Source of the DNA: UBA7862 sp050872785
Lineage (GTDB): Bacteria > Bacillota > Clostridia > Christensenellales > UBA1242
DNA: 64,000 nt
Assembly (NCBI GenBank): GCA_050872785.1
Contig: JBNMHO010000005.1
Location: 1 to 64,000, forward strand
Reading direction: 5' to 3'
Of this stretch, positions 1 to 7,405 are shown piece by piece. Numbering within the stretch: the stretch's first letter is position 1; the number at the start of each line of letters is the position of its first letter. The translations under genes and the position numbers were made by a program. The notes under the pieces are model-generated. The model ran no database searches. It had not been told where the DNA came from and saw only the letters and a program-made list of their open reading frames with translations.

Positions 1-205
1 CGGACGATGGTGGAAAGGCGGTGTAAAAGACCACCGCTTGATTGGTGACAATCAGGGCTATGTAAACCCCACCCGAAGCAAGACTAAAAAGCACAATTTG
101 TTGTTCGCAAGTGCTTTAAAAATGTCGCTTGAGCCATGTGGCAACATATGGCCTAGATAGATGACCACTTAATACAGAACTCGGCTTATACACTGCACTG
201 AAGCG
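1..205 (+). ncRNA. rnpB: RNase P RNA, 3' portion (5' end outside the window)
   Basis: Catalytic RNA of ribonuclease P, which removes the 5' leader from pre-tRNAs. The sequence shows several bacterial RNase P landmarks in the right order: GGACGATGGTGGAAAGG near position 2, GTAAACCCCACCCGAAGCAA near 61-80, AGATAGATGACC near 155-166, and ACAGAACTCGGCTTATA near 174-190, which is the conserved 3' segment. The strand that should pair as helix P1 lies outside the window, so the gene is cut by the edge and its exact 3' end (about 200-205) is estimated. A rho-independent terminator follows directly. Confidence 0.93.
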
Positions 206-211
206 AAAAAT

Positions 212-245
212 AAATCCCTCGGGACACCCCCAAGGGATTTTTTTA
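212..245 (+). terminator. Rho-independent terminator of rnpB
   Basis: An AAATCCCT / AGGGATTT stem with an inner GGG/CCC pairing is followed by a run of seven T on the plus strand. It ends the RNase P RNA. It also touches the stop codon of the convergent methyltransferase gene at 243, so it may serve both strands. Confidence 0.85.
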
Positions 246-788
246 TTGTTCGTAAGGACAATTATGATTATGTTCCAAAAACCTATCCTCAACACACTTA
301 TAAAGTGCAATTCCAAGAGCCGTTGACACATTGAGCGAAGAATTAACTCCAAACATATCAATATGAACAGATAAGTCACACAAGTTTAATGCCGTTTCGC
401 TAACGCCATGTCTTTCGTTGCCAACAAGCAACGCCACCTTGTCAAAGTTTGCAAAGTTGCAATCTCTAAGTGGAATGCTGTCGTCACAAATTTCCACACT
501 TATTGGAGTGTAACTATCTTCCCTCACCACACTTATTGCCTTATCTGTTGAGGATACAATTTCATAAGGAATTGTCTTTGAGCAATTTCTTGCTGTCTTT
601 TCAACTTTTTTCATTTCCAAAAATTTATCGGTAACAACATATATTTTAGAAACATTAAAGGCATCTGCAAGCCTAAAAGCCGAGCCAATGTTCTCGTCAT
701 GTTCAAGATTTTCCAAAATCAGCACAACTTTTGGGTCAAACTTCTTCTGAGTTTTCTTAAACTCCTCATGATTTAACTGCTTACTCAT
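243..788 (-). CDS. TrmH/SpoU-family RNA 2'-O-methyltransferase
   Basis: A 181-residue SPOUT-class methyltransferase, expected to transfer methyl from S-adenosylmethionine to a ribose 2'-OH in tRNA or rRNA. The three family motifs are visible: ENIGSAFRLADAF (about residues 33-45, motif 1), LLVGNERHGVS (about 120-130, motif 2) and the knot segment SSLNVSTALGIALY (about 150-163, motif 3). The length matches the short TrmH forms without an extra RNA-binding domain. A GAGGTGA ribosome-binding site precedes the ATG, which lies 8 bases after the stop of the small upstream gene, so the two are probably co-transcribed. The exact RNA target cannot be told from sequence. Confidence 0.9.
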   Translation of the reverse strand: MSKQLNHEEFKKTQKKFDPKVVLILENLEHDENIGSAFRLADAFNVSKIYVVTDKFLEMKKVEKTARNCSKTIPYEIVSSTDKAISVVREDSYTPISVEICDDSIPLRDCNFANFDKVALLVGNERHGVSETALNLCDLSVHIDMFGVNSSLNVSTALGIALYKCVEDRFLEHNHNCPYEQ

Positions 789-796
789 CGTTCACC

Positions 797-1105
797 TCAC
801 ATTTCTGGTGCATAATCATCCATTGAATTTTCACACCAGTCATTATCTTCTGTATACTTGTTTTTCTGATATTCGTTGTCATCATCTTCTCTATCATCAT
901 CTTGGTTATAAACTCCATAATTATGGACTGTTCCATCTGGATGCTCAGTATGATGACCGACTTCACGACCATTTACTTTAGTTTGTTCCACATAGTCTAT
1001 TCCACCATTATCCCTTTCATAAACAACCTGATTGACCTCGACGCTATTACCGTTCTCATCTGTATATGAGTTTGAAACTTTGTAATAATCACCTGATTTA
1101 CCCAT
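797..1105 (-). CDS. Small acidic protein of unknown function
   Basis: A 102-residue protein I do not recognise. The N-terminal two thirds are polar and rich in Tyr, Gly, Asn and His, with short strand-like repeats (YYKVSNSYTDENGN, QVVYERDNGG, HTEHPDGTVHNYG) resembling small beta-hairpin modules. The C-terminus is strongly acidic (QDDDREDDDNEY). There is no signal peptide or membrane segment. A strong AAGGAGGG site sits ahead of the ATG. It is the first gene of a probable two-gene operon with the SpoU methyltransferase. Confidence 0.7.
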   Translation of the reverse strand: MGKSGDYYKVSNSYTDENGNSVEVNQVVYERDNGGIDYVEQTKVNGREVGHHTEHPDGTVHNYGVYNQDDDREDDDNEYQKNKYTEDNDWCENSMDDYAPEM

Positions 1106-1172
1106 TTTTTAACCCTCCTTATTTAAATTCTATATTAAATGAAATAAAAAGTCAAGCATTGATTAAAAGTAA

Positions 1173-1203
1173 AGAAAAACATCACACAAAGTGATGTTTT
1201 TCT
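1173..1203 (-). terminator. Rho-independent terminator of the RNase J gene
   Basis: A perfect GAAAAACATCAC / GTGATGTTTTTC stem with a 5-nt loop directly follows the stop codon at 1204. On the minus strand it ends in a T-rich run. Confidence 0.85.
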
Positions 1204-2865
1204 CTATTCCGTTTCCACAATGACACTTATAATAACTGGTTTACGTTTGGTGTGTTTGAAGAAGAAGTTTGTCGAAATTTTGCGAATGTTAACTCGAATT
1301 TCCGTTTTATCCATAGATTTTAGGTCAAGTTCGTTTAGTTTTTCATAAATAAACTCTTTTGCGTCTTTTATAATGTCACTTGCTTCGTCTTGATAGACAA
1401 ATCCACGAGAGATAACATCTGGCTCTTTTACAATTCTGCCCGACCTTGAAGACAATGCCACAACAACCACACACACGCCGTCTTGCGACAAAAGAAGTCG
1501 GTCACGGATAACATTGCTGTCTTTTTCGCCAAGTCCTGTGCCGTCAATAAGCACACTTCCCGCTTGCACCATGCCAGCAACTTTAATTGTGTCTGGTGTC
1601 ATTTCCACTTGCATTCCCAGTTCTGGAATAATTATATTTCTTTCTTTCATCCCCAGTTCTTTTGCAAGCATTTGGTGGTTTTTAAGGTGTCTATATTCCC
1701 CATGCACTGGTATAAAGAATTTAGGTTTTACAAGTGAGTGCAAAATTTTAAGTTCTTCTTTGTAAGCGTGGCCAGAAGCGTGAACATCTGCAAGTTCGTT
1801 GTAGATAACTTTGCAACCCTTTCTGTAAAGCACATTTATAAGGTTATTTATAGCCTTTTCGTTGCCAGGAATTGGTGAAGACGACAAAATGACGACATCA
1901 TTATCTCCGAGTTTAACTTTTGGGAAGTTGTCTGACGCAATTCTTGTAAGCGCACTCATTGCCTCGCCTTGAGAGCCAGTGGAAATGATAATAAGTTCCT
2001 TATCTTCAAAAGTGTCCACCTTGTCAATGTCAACAATAATGTCCTTGTCGCATTTAAGTTCGCCAAGTTTAATAGCCATGTCGCTAACATTGACCATGCT
2101 TCTGCCCGTAAAGGCAATTTTTCTTCCATATTTTTTTGCACAATCAATAATTTGTTGCAATCTGTGAATGTTTGAAGCAAATGTTGCAATGAGAATTCTT
2201 TGAGTTTTAAGTTTGCCCAAAAGTTCGTCAAAAGTCTTTCCGACCACAGATTCACTCATAGAAAAGCCTTCTCTTTCCACATTTGTGCTGTCGCTCATAA
2301 GAAGTGTAACACCCCTTTTGCCCACTTCTGCAAGACGTTTTAAATCGCATACATCATTGCCCACTGGCGTAAAGTCAATTTTAAAGTCGCCCGTATGCAC
2401 AACAACGCCCGCTGGAGTGGTAATAACAAGTGCAAATGCCCCAGGGATAGAGTGTGTAACTGACACAAATTCCACTTTAAAATTCCCCGCCACAACAACA
2501 GTTCCGGGCTTAACTGGCTTCATAATAACGCCAGATTTTTTTGATTCTTTAAGTTTGTTTTCAATAAGCCCAAGTGACACTCTGCTTCCATAAATTGGGG
2601 TTTTTATTCTATCCAAAAAGTAAGGAATAGCACCGATGTGATCCTCGTGTCCGTGAGTGATAAACAACCCACGCATTTTAGATTTATTTTTCTCAAGATA
2701 TGTTAGGTCTTGCACCACTTGGTCAACACCAGGCATATCTTCGTCTGGGAAAGATTGACCAGCATCAACAACAATCATGTCCTTGCCATATTCAAAAGCA
2801 GTCATGTTTTTGCCGATTTCGCCAATTCCACCCAAAAAAGTAATTTTTAATTTTTCGTTATCCAT
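1204..2865 (-). CDS. rnj: Ribonuclease J
   Basis: A 553-residue metallo-beta-lactamase/beta-CASP ribonuclease, acting as 5'-3' exonuclease and endonuclease in mRNA decay and rRNA maturation in Gram-positive bacteria. The zinc motif HGHEDH is at residues 71-76, following FLGGIGEIGKN near the start. Further family motifs include SDSTNVEREG, FASNIHRLQQI (beta-CASP), STGSQGE and PVHGEYRHL. The length is typical. I chose the ATG at 2865 because AAGGAGAAAAA directly precedes it; the frame stays open six codons further but without a ribosome-binding site. A terminator follows immediately. Whether it corresponds to J1 or J2 cannot be decided with one copy in view. Confidence 0.96.
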   Translation of the reverse strand: MDNEKLKITFLGGIGEIGKNMTAFEYGKDMIVVDAGQSFPDEDMPGVDQVVQDLTYLEKNKSKMRGLFITHGHEDHIGAIPYFLDRIKTPIYGSRVSLGLIENKLKESKKSGVIMKPVKPGTVVVAGNFKVEFVSVTHSIPGAFALVITTPAGVVVHTGDFKIDFTPVGNDVCDLKRLAEVGKRGVTLLMSDSTNVEREGFSMSESVVGKTFDELLGKLKTQRILIATFASNIHRLQQIIDCAKKYGRKIAFTGRSMVNVSDMAIKLGELKCDKDIIVDIDKVDTFEDKELIIISTGSQGEAMSALTRIASDNFPKVKLGDNDVVILSSSPIPGNEKAINNLINVLYRKGCKVIYNELADVHASGHAYKEELKILHSLVKPKFFIPVHGEYRHLKNHQMLAKELGMKERNIIIPELGMQVEMTPDTIKVAGMVQAGSVLIDGTGLGEKDSNVIRDRLLLSQDGVCVVVVALSSRSGRIVKEPDVISRGFVYQDEASDIIKDAKEFIYEKLNELDLKSMDKTEIRVNIRKISTNFFFKHTKRKPVIISVIVETE

Positions 2866-3030
2866 TTTTTCTCCTTGTAGCAATTTGCATTAAAATTAAA
2901 GGTGACAACGCACCCAACAAAACAGAATTTTTTGCAACAAAAAGTTGCCTGTTTTTAAAAAAACATTTTTCTTGTGTATTTAACATACATTTTACGTGTA
3001 TTTTAGCCAAATTTTGTGCCAATGGCAGAA
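2866..3030. other. Intergenic region with small hairpins
   Basis: 165 bases between the membrane-protein gene and the RNase J gene. It holds an isolated GCAAC/GTTGC hairpin (2934-2948), flanked by CAG/CTG and a T-rich stretch, which could be a weak minus-strand terminator of the upstream gene. No convincing promoter hexamers were seen. Confidence 0.35.
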
Positions 3031-3975
3031 TTAAATCAAATTCTTCATTTTTTCTATATTGTCTTGTTCTTCAAATCTTTTTGGCGAAATAAACATGTCT
3101 GGATAGACATAAAATCTCATGCCTTGAGTTGAGAAGAAACTGACCATTTGGAACACCACAAACATAAATGCAGTGGCTGGAATGGTGACAACAAGTGCAA
3201 CAGAAAGTGTAAACACCGCACAAAGAAGGTTTATTACAATAGCCAAAATTACAAGCAAAAGTGAAGTTGAAAATATGTTCCAGAAGTTGCGGAAAACACA
3301 TGAGAAGTTTTGTGACAGTGCAGAAGCCACGTTCTTGTCAAGAACAGCAATAGAAGGCATCCAGCAAGAAAACAGTGCTTGTTTTAGGGCAAGTGTCACA
3401 ATTACAAGTGCAAACACCCAAACTGACAAAAGTGCATATCTAATGTCCCCCGCCGAGGCAAACTTAATGGTGTAGTAAATTCCGCCCAAAGCTACCACAT
3501 TGAACACCAACACAACACAATATCTTAGCATGCTATAAAGCACACTTTTCCCAATGTTTTTGATGTATCTTCCTGTCCAGTTATATTTCACTTGGCTTGT
3601 CATAAAGCCATACAAAACTTCACCCGATGCCAGTTGAGCAAAGTCGAGCGTAAGTGGGAAAATAAACAATGTCCACACGCCAAGAAAAATGTAGTTGAAA
3701 CGAAATTGAATGTTTGTTGTAAGCACTTCCCCAACTCTTTGAAAAAGTTGCTCAAAAGTTGCAGCAGACGCTTGAAGCGGTTTAGAAAACAACCCACCAA
3801 ACGCTTGACCAAATTCCACAAAAATTTGTGCTTCTACAAGTTTTGCAATAATTGGACTTGCCAAAAAGTAGCACACACAAAAACTAAGGCTTATGCAAAT
3901 TACATAATACAAAAGAACTTTCCAAACATTAGAAAAGTTGGTTAGCAGAAGTCTAATCGTATTCCTAAAAATCAT
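3031..3975 (-). CDS. Multi-pass membrane protein of unknown function
   Basis: A 314-residue protein with about six predicted membrane segments: residues about 19-40, 95-115, 145-170, 180-200, 235-260 and 262-285. Between the first two lies a soluble stretch of about 50 residues (EFGQAFGGLFSKPLQASAATFEQL). The C-terminus is charged and cytoplasmic-looking. No catalytic motif or transporter signature is evident. The ATG has an AAAGGATT site. The gene is not tightly coupled to the phage operon upstream, which ends in its own terminator at 4228, so I treat it as a host gene. Confidence 0.75.
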   Translation of the reverse strand: MIFRNTIRLLLTNFSNVWKVLLYYVICISLSFCVCYFLASPIIAKLVEAQIFVEFGQAFGGLFSKPLQASAATFEQLFQRVGEVLTTNIQFRFNYIFLGVWTLFIFPLTLDFAQLASGEVLYGFMTSQVKYNWTGRYIKNIGKSVLYSMLRYCVVLVFNVVALGGIYYTIKFASAGDIRYALLSVWVFALVIVTLALKQALFSCWMPSIAVLDKNVASALSQNFSCVFRNFWNIFSTSLLLVILAIVINLLCAVFTLSVALVVTIPATAFMFVVFQMVSFFSTQGMRFYVYPDMFISPKRFEEQDNIEKMKNLI

Positions 3976-4227
3976 TTTTAATCCTTTATTGCCCTAGGGC
4001 AAGTATATTTATAATTGTGAAATTTCAGTTGTCAAGAGTGACGCCAAACGGCGAAATAACATTTAACTTTATACAAATTGCTTTGTTTTTTTCAACTAAC
4101 GAACATATTATATCCAAAAAAAATTATTTTTGCAAGAGATTTTTTCGCTTTATCATATATAAATAAGAAAATTTTTCATTTTTTATTCCAAAATAATCAT
4201 TTTTCTCCATTTTTGCGGTCAATGTCA
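3976..4227. other. AT-rich spacer, no gene seen
   Basis: A very AT-rich stretch between the membrane-protein gene and the end of the phage operon. No open frame with a ribosome-binding site, no RNA gene and no clear repeat was found. A promoter for the downstream membrane-protein gene probably lies here, but I could not assign hexamers with confidence. Confidence 0.4.
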
Positions 4228-4264
4228 TAAAAAAAGAAGCACAACTTTTGGTCATGCTTCTTTA
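4228..4264 (-). terminator. Terminator of the phage structural operon
   Basis: An AAAGAAGC / GCTTCTTT stem with a loop of about 15 bases, followed on the minus strand by a run of T. It lies 12 bases after the stop of the last holin-like gene and marks the end of the capsid operon. No lysis enzyme gene follows it. Confidence 0.8.
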
Positions 4265-4276
4265 ACAATACTTATT

Positions 4277-4594
4277 TTATTCAGTGATTTTATTTTTAGA
4301 GGTTTTTTCATCTTTTTTAGTTTTTTCTTTTGTAGATTTCTTTTCTTTTGTAATTTCTTCAGCGGCTTCCTCGCCTGCAAGTTTCTCAGCAATCATATCC
4401 TTAATTTCCTCGTCACTTCGCCCTGTGTCATTTTTCAAAATGCCAAAGCAGCACAAAATGCACAAAACAATGCTCACGCAGTCAATAAGGATACTCATAG
4501 GCAAGTCAACGCCAAAATTTTTGCAAAGTGCTTGCACAATTCCAATTATGCCGCAGCAAATTGCAATCCAGAAAACAAGGGATTTTTTCTTCAT
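4277..4594 (-). CDS. Phage holin-like membrane protein
   Basis: A 105-residue protein with two hydrophobic segments (about residues 8-24 and 32-50) separated by KNFGVDLP, and a charged tail very rich in Lys and Glu. The order "SLVFWIA...IIGIVQ", short loop, then "CCFGILKNDTGRSDEE" resembles holins of the phi-LC3 type, which form membrane lesions that release or activate endolysins. Its ATG overlaps the stop of the preceding gene by four bases (ATGA), indicating translational coupling. It is the last gene of the operon and no endolysin gene follows. Confidence 0.75.
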   Translation of the reverse strand: MKKKSLVFWIAICCGIIGIVQALCKNFGVDLPMSILIDCVSIVLCILCCFGILKNDTGRSDEEIKDMIAEKLAGEEAAEEITKEKKSTKEKTKKDEKTSKNKITE

Positions 4595-4809
4595 TTCTTT
4601 TGCCCCCTATAACCTATTTTAAGGTGAATGTTTTTCACCTCCTCACGAATATCTTCCACCACGTCCAAATGTTCATTGAGTTTGTAAATTGTTTGTTGAT
4701 ACTTCTTTTCTCTTGAAGCGCTATCCCTAAGTTGATAGACCAAAAGAGCAACAAACAACACCGCCCAAAGTCCATTTGCCAGTGCAAGTTTAAAAATTTC
4801 TTCCCACAT
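4591..4809 (-). CDS. BhlA/UviB-type holin-like protein
   Basis: A 72-residue protein with one N-terminal membrane helix (about residues 5-24, with LANGLWAVLFVALLVYQL) followed by an amphipathic coiled-coil tail (REKKYQQTIYKLNEHL...VEDIREEVKNI). This layout matches the BhlA/UviB family of small holin-like proteins found in Bacillota prophages and bacteriocin operons. It overlaps the next holin-like gene by four bases. The ribosome-binding site is weak, so it may depend on translation from upstream. Confidence 0.8.
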   Translation of the reverse strand: MWEEIFKLALANGLWAVLFVALLVYQLRDSASREKKYQQTIYKLNEHLDVVEDIREEVKNIHLKIGYRGQKK

Positions 4810-4906
4810 ATCTTATTCCAAAAAGGATCTTCTTGAATTCCTGCTTAATTTTCTTTTCATCAATAATCTTTCTTTTTGTCACTTTGCGGGGTTTCTTAGC
4901 CATCAT
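4790..4906 (-). CDS. Very small basic protein overlapping its phage neighbours
   Basis: A 38-codon frame beginning ATGATGGCTAAG, where the ATGs overlap the stop codon of the beta-propeller gene, and ending 20 bases inside the BhlA-like gene. It encodes a strongly basic peptide (MMAKKPRKVTKRKIIDEKKI, then KQEFKKILFG). It exactly fills the gap between two genes that are otherwise tightly packed, and overlapping starts are the norm in this operon, which argues that it is translated. I see no family relationship. It could be a chance frame. Confidence 0.45.
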   Translation of the reverse strand: MMAKKPRKVTKRKIIDEKKIKQEFKKILFGIRYVGRNF

Positions 4907-6329
4907 TTCTCACCCTAAACACCATTTCAACATCTCTTTGTGCCACAAGGTTATCCGTTCCAGAAAGGGTTATCCAAAACTTTTTCCCAGGCAGTTTGCA
5001 GTAATATTTTCTGTTTGGAGTGTTATCCTTCACCTCAAATTGCCTAAAGCCCTCATCAGAGCAAACTTTTAGTGTCATTCCCTCGCCCACGCCAAGATAA
5101 ATTTCATCAAGAATTTTCTTCTTGCCGCAAGAGCCTAAGTCAATGTCCGCACTTTCATAAAGTCTATCCATAATAATGCCATAAAACGTGCCACTGTCGT
5201 CAATTTGATACAACATTCTGTCGTCATCAACAAGCAAAACAAGTCTGCTTGAGCCTTTGTCGCACACAGCCATAAGACTTCTTATGTCATAGCCTTTCAT
5301 AATGCTATATGAGTAGTCGTCAAGGTTAATTTCGACCAAAGCATTATTCTTCTTTGTGTCCGTTTCGCCAAAGTCAAATTTCATAGCAATATACAACTTG
5401 CCTTCATACGCCTCGCTTATTGCATAACTTTGGTCAACGTCTTGAATTTTCTCCTCAAAGCCCATCGGAATTTTTTTAACTTCATATCCGTCAGTGCAAT
5501 AAAGCCCGTCTTGTGCCAAGAAATAGACCATGTCTTTCACCTTTATAACAGTGTCCGCATAAATCTTACTTCCAGAAACAAGCACGCTGTTTATTGTCGT
5601 CATTGAAATGACTCTTGGAATCTCCACCCTAACAATTTCATAATCACCAATGCAAAGTAGCCCATTGTCCAGTGGAACAAGCATCCTCATCTGCCCTTTG
5701 CTTTTGTGAAGGTTAATTTCTCCAAGGTCAGCAGTGTCGCTCCAGTCAAAAAGTTTTGCTTCTTTGGTATATTTTAGAAGTCCGTCATCGGTGTTGCACA
5801 AGCCAAAAAGCCTTTCGTTGTAGTAGCAAATGGAGCAGAACTTTGTGCCACGTGCGGCGATCTGTGGGGTTGTGCTATTTTCAAAATAGACAAGATCGTC
5901 AGAAGTGACACAAAACATTGCCCCGTCTTTGTCCCCCCAACTAAAAGTGCTAAAGCAAGGCGTCATTCCAAAGGGATAGTCAAGAAGTTTTATGTAATCT
6001 CTATCGTTGTCAAACAAATCAAAAGCATACAACTTATTGTCAACCCCCCAGCAAAACATTACATATTTCCTCTCGCCCGATGTAGCGTCCCGATAACTAT
6101 ATTTCCAAATCTTTTTTAGTTTGCAAGGAGGTTGGATAACTTCAAGTGGCGTTTTAAGATTGATATTTTGTGGCAAAGTGAATCTTGTTGTCCCGTTTGC
6201 ACAAACAAGTTTATCATTTTTCATTTTGATGTTGTAGCATGTTTTTGCAAGCCCAGGGCTTTTGTCCGAGCCTGCATATTTTGTCGAAAGTTTAAAATTA
6301 AGCCGTTTGACCGAAAACATCTTACTCAT
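4896..6329 (-). CDS. Phage beta-propeller-like protein (tail/stabilisation type)
   Basis: A 477-residue protein made of repeated strand-rich blades: YVMFCWGVDNKLYAFD, GAMFCVTSDDLVYFEN, YYNERLFGLCNTDDGLL, DNGLLCIGDYEIVRVE, VYFLAQDGLYCTDGYE and RLVLLVDDDRMLYQID. This resembles a beta-propeller. Podovirus P22 has a propeller stabilisation protein (gp10) that closes the portal-connector channel, and the position after the connector-type gene fits that role; this assignment is an inference from layout and fold. I chose the ATG at 6329, which overlaps the stop of the upstream gene (TAATG) and has AAAGGTGG ahead of it. An in-frame GTG lies four codons further upstream. Confidence 0.65.
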   Translation of the reverse strand: MSKMFSVKRLNFKLSTKYAGSDKSPGLAKTCYNIKMKNDKLVCANGTTRFTLPQNINLKTPLEVIQPPCKLKKIWKYSYRDATSGERKYVMFCWGVDNKLYAFDLFDNDRDYIKLLDYPFGMTPCFSTFSWGDKDGAMFCVTSDDLVYFENSTTPQIAARGTKFCSICYYNERLFGLCNTDDGLLKYTKEAKLFDWSDTADLGEINLHKSKGQMRMLVPLDNGLLCIGDYEIVRVEIPRVISMTTINSVLVSGSKIYADTVIKVKDMVYFLAQDGLYCTDGYEVKKIPMGFEEKIQDVDQSYAISEAYEGKLYIAMKFDFGETDTKKNNALVEINLDDYSYSIMKGYDIRSLMAVCDKGSSRLVLLVDDDRMLYQIDDSGTFYGIIMDRLYESADIDLGSCGKKKILDEIYLGVGEGMTLKVCSDEGFRQFEVKDNTPNRKYYCKLPGKKFWITLSGTDNLVAQRDVEMVFRVRNDG

Positions 6330-6955
6330 TATTTCAACCACCTTTTAGCCGGCATAATGTTTCGGCGGTTGTCAATTTTGTCCGCCTCCTCAAGATAACG
6401 CTTCCTTATAACCTCCGCCTCGTCAAAACTTCCTATCATATATAAATATTCGCTTGCCGTTCCAAGAGCCAGCACAATGTCCGTCACCTTCCCAAACAAA
6501 AAGTCAACATTCCCAAGTGGGTTTTGCTTTGGTGGAATGTAGGAATAGACCAAAGTCACTTTGCCGGGCTTATCAATTTCAAGTATGCCATCTGGCTTTA
6601 TCTTGAATGGAATTTTTTTCCCGTCACGCAAAACATAATACACCTTCACCATGTCAGAAAGCATATACACAGCATATTGATTGGTTTTAAAGTCAATCTC
6701 TTTTTCCTTTTTCAAAACAAACTTATCCGTGCAAATGCTTCTTAACGCCACATTAAACGCTTCAGTAAGTTTGTTAAAAAGTTTTGTGGTCTGTGGGTCA
6801 ATGGTAACAAGCAAAGTAGTGGTGCTTGCAAAAATATTCCCCGTTTGTGGGTCATAACGACTAATGTTGCCTTTGAAGTATTCAAACAAATCATTCAACT
6901 CCGACTCTATGCCACAATAATAACTAGCAGTCTTTAAAATATCAACAACATCCAT
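6329..6955 (-). CDS. Phage head-completion/connector-like protein
   Basis: A 208-residue protein with helical ends and a strand-rich middle. It lies directly downstream of the capsid genes and overlaps the propeller gene by one base. N-terminal MDVVDILKTASYYCGI and the C-terminal helix EADKIDNRRNI resemble the general build of P22 gp4-type tail accessory factors and gp6-type connectors that bind below the portal. I see no diagnostic motif, so the name rests on size, position and secondary-structure impression. An AAAGGAAAAG site precedes the ATG. Confidence 0.55.
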   Translation of the reverse strand: MDVVDILKTASYYCGIESELNDLFEYFKGNISRYDPQTGNIFASTTTLLVTIDPQTTKLFNKLTEAFNVALRSICTDKFVLKKEKEIDFKTNQYAVYMLSDMVKVYYVLRDGKKIPFKIKPDGILEIDKPGKVTLVYSYIPPKQNPLGNVDFLFGKVTDIVLALGTASEYLYMIGSFDEAEVIRKRYLEEADKIDNRRNIMPAKRWLK

Positions 6956-7004
6956 TTATTCTTTTCCTTTTAATCAAAATTTTTTGCAGGTCGTTGCAAC
7001 TTCC

Positions 7005-7382
7005 CTATATCCACCTTGTGGTATCACACTTAGAGAAGTCACAGTCCCGCTTTGTTTTTTCCAAAAACCTAAGGCGTTCGGACAAAAGAAGTTTGCTTTT
7101 TGCACTTATCAAGTCCGAGGCTTTTTTCTCCAAAGTGGCATTGGTTTTGTCAATATCTGCAACAATTTTCTTTGCAAATCTAACATTTGTCCTTTGAGAT
7201 TTATCAAGCACGCTTTTGTCAAGTTTGCCGTCAACAGAAAAAGCAAATTCCCGCCCGTCAAACACAACAAATTTTCTGCCTATTTTGTCCCAAAAAATCT
7301 TGTATCCACTATGAATTTTTTTAAGCCTAGTTTCAATGCCAAACAAATCGTTTTTCACTCTTTTTAAATGTTTAAAGTTCAC
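7005..7382 (-). CDS. Small phage protein between capsid and connector genes
   Basis: A 125-residue, Lys-rich protein starting at a GTG with a GGCGGGAAAAAG site. The N-terminal half contains short strands (YKIFWDKIGRKFVVFDGREF, close to a two-hairpin fold). The C-terminal half is helical and charged (DKTNATLEKKASDLISAKSK). I do not recognise the family. Its place between the major capsid gene and the connector-type gene, in the same operon, suggests a virion assembly or minor head role. Confidence 0.6.
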   Translation of the reverse strand: MNFKHLKRVKNDLFGIETRLKKIHSGYKIFWDKIGRKFVVFDGREFAFSVDGKLDKSVLDKSQRTNVRFAKKIVADIDKTNATLEKKASDLISAKSKLLLSERLRFLEKTKRDCDFSKCDTTRWI

Positions 7383-7405
7383 TTCTTTTTCCCGCCTTTA
7401 GTCAG

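Noticed and set aside
116..379. Open frame overlapping RNase P RNA and the methyltransferase end
   Set aside because: It runs antisense through a structured RNA and its terminator and has no ribosome-binding site.
2934..2948. GCAAC/GTTGC hairpin as another member of the hairpin array
   Set aside because: A single hairpin without the ATGATAG-type spacer; the same stem can arise by chance, and it may be part of a weak terminator.
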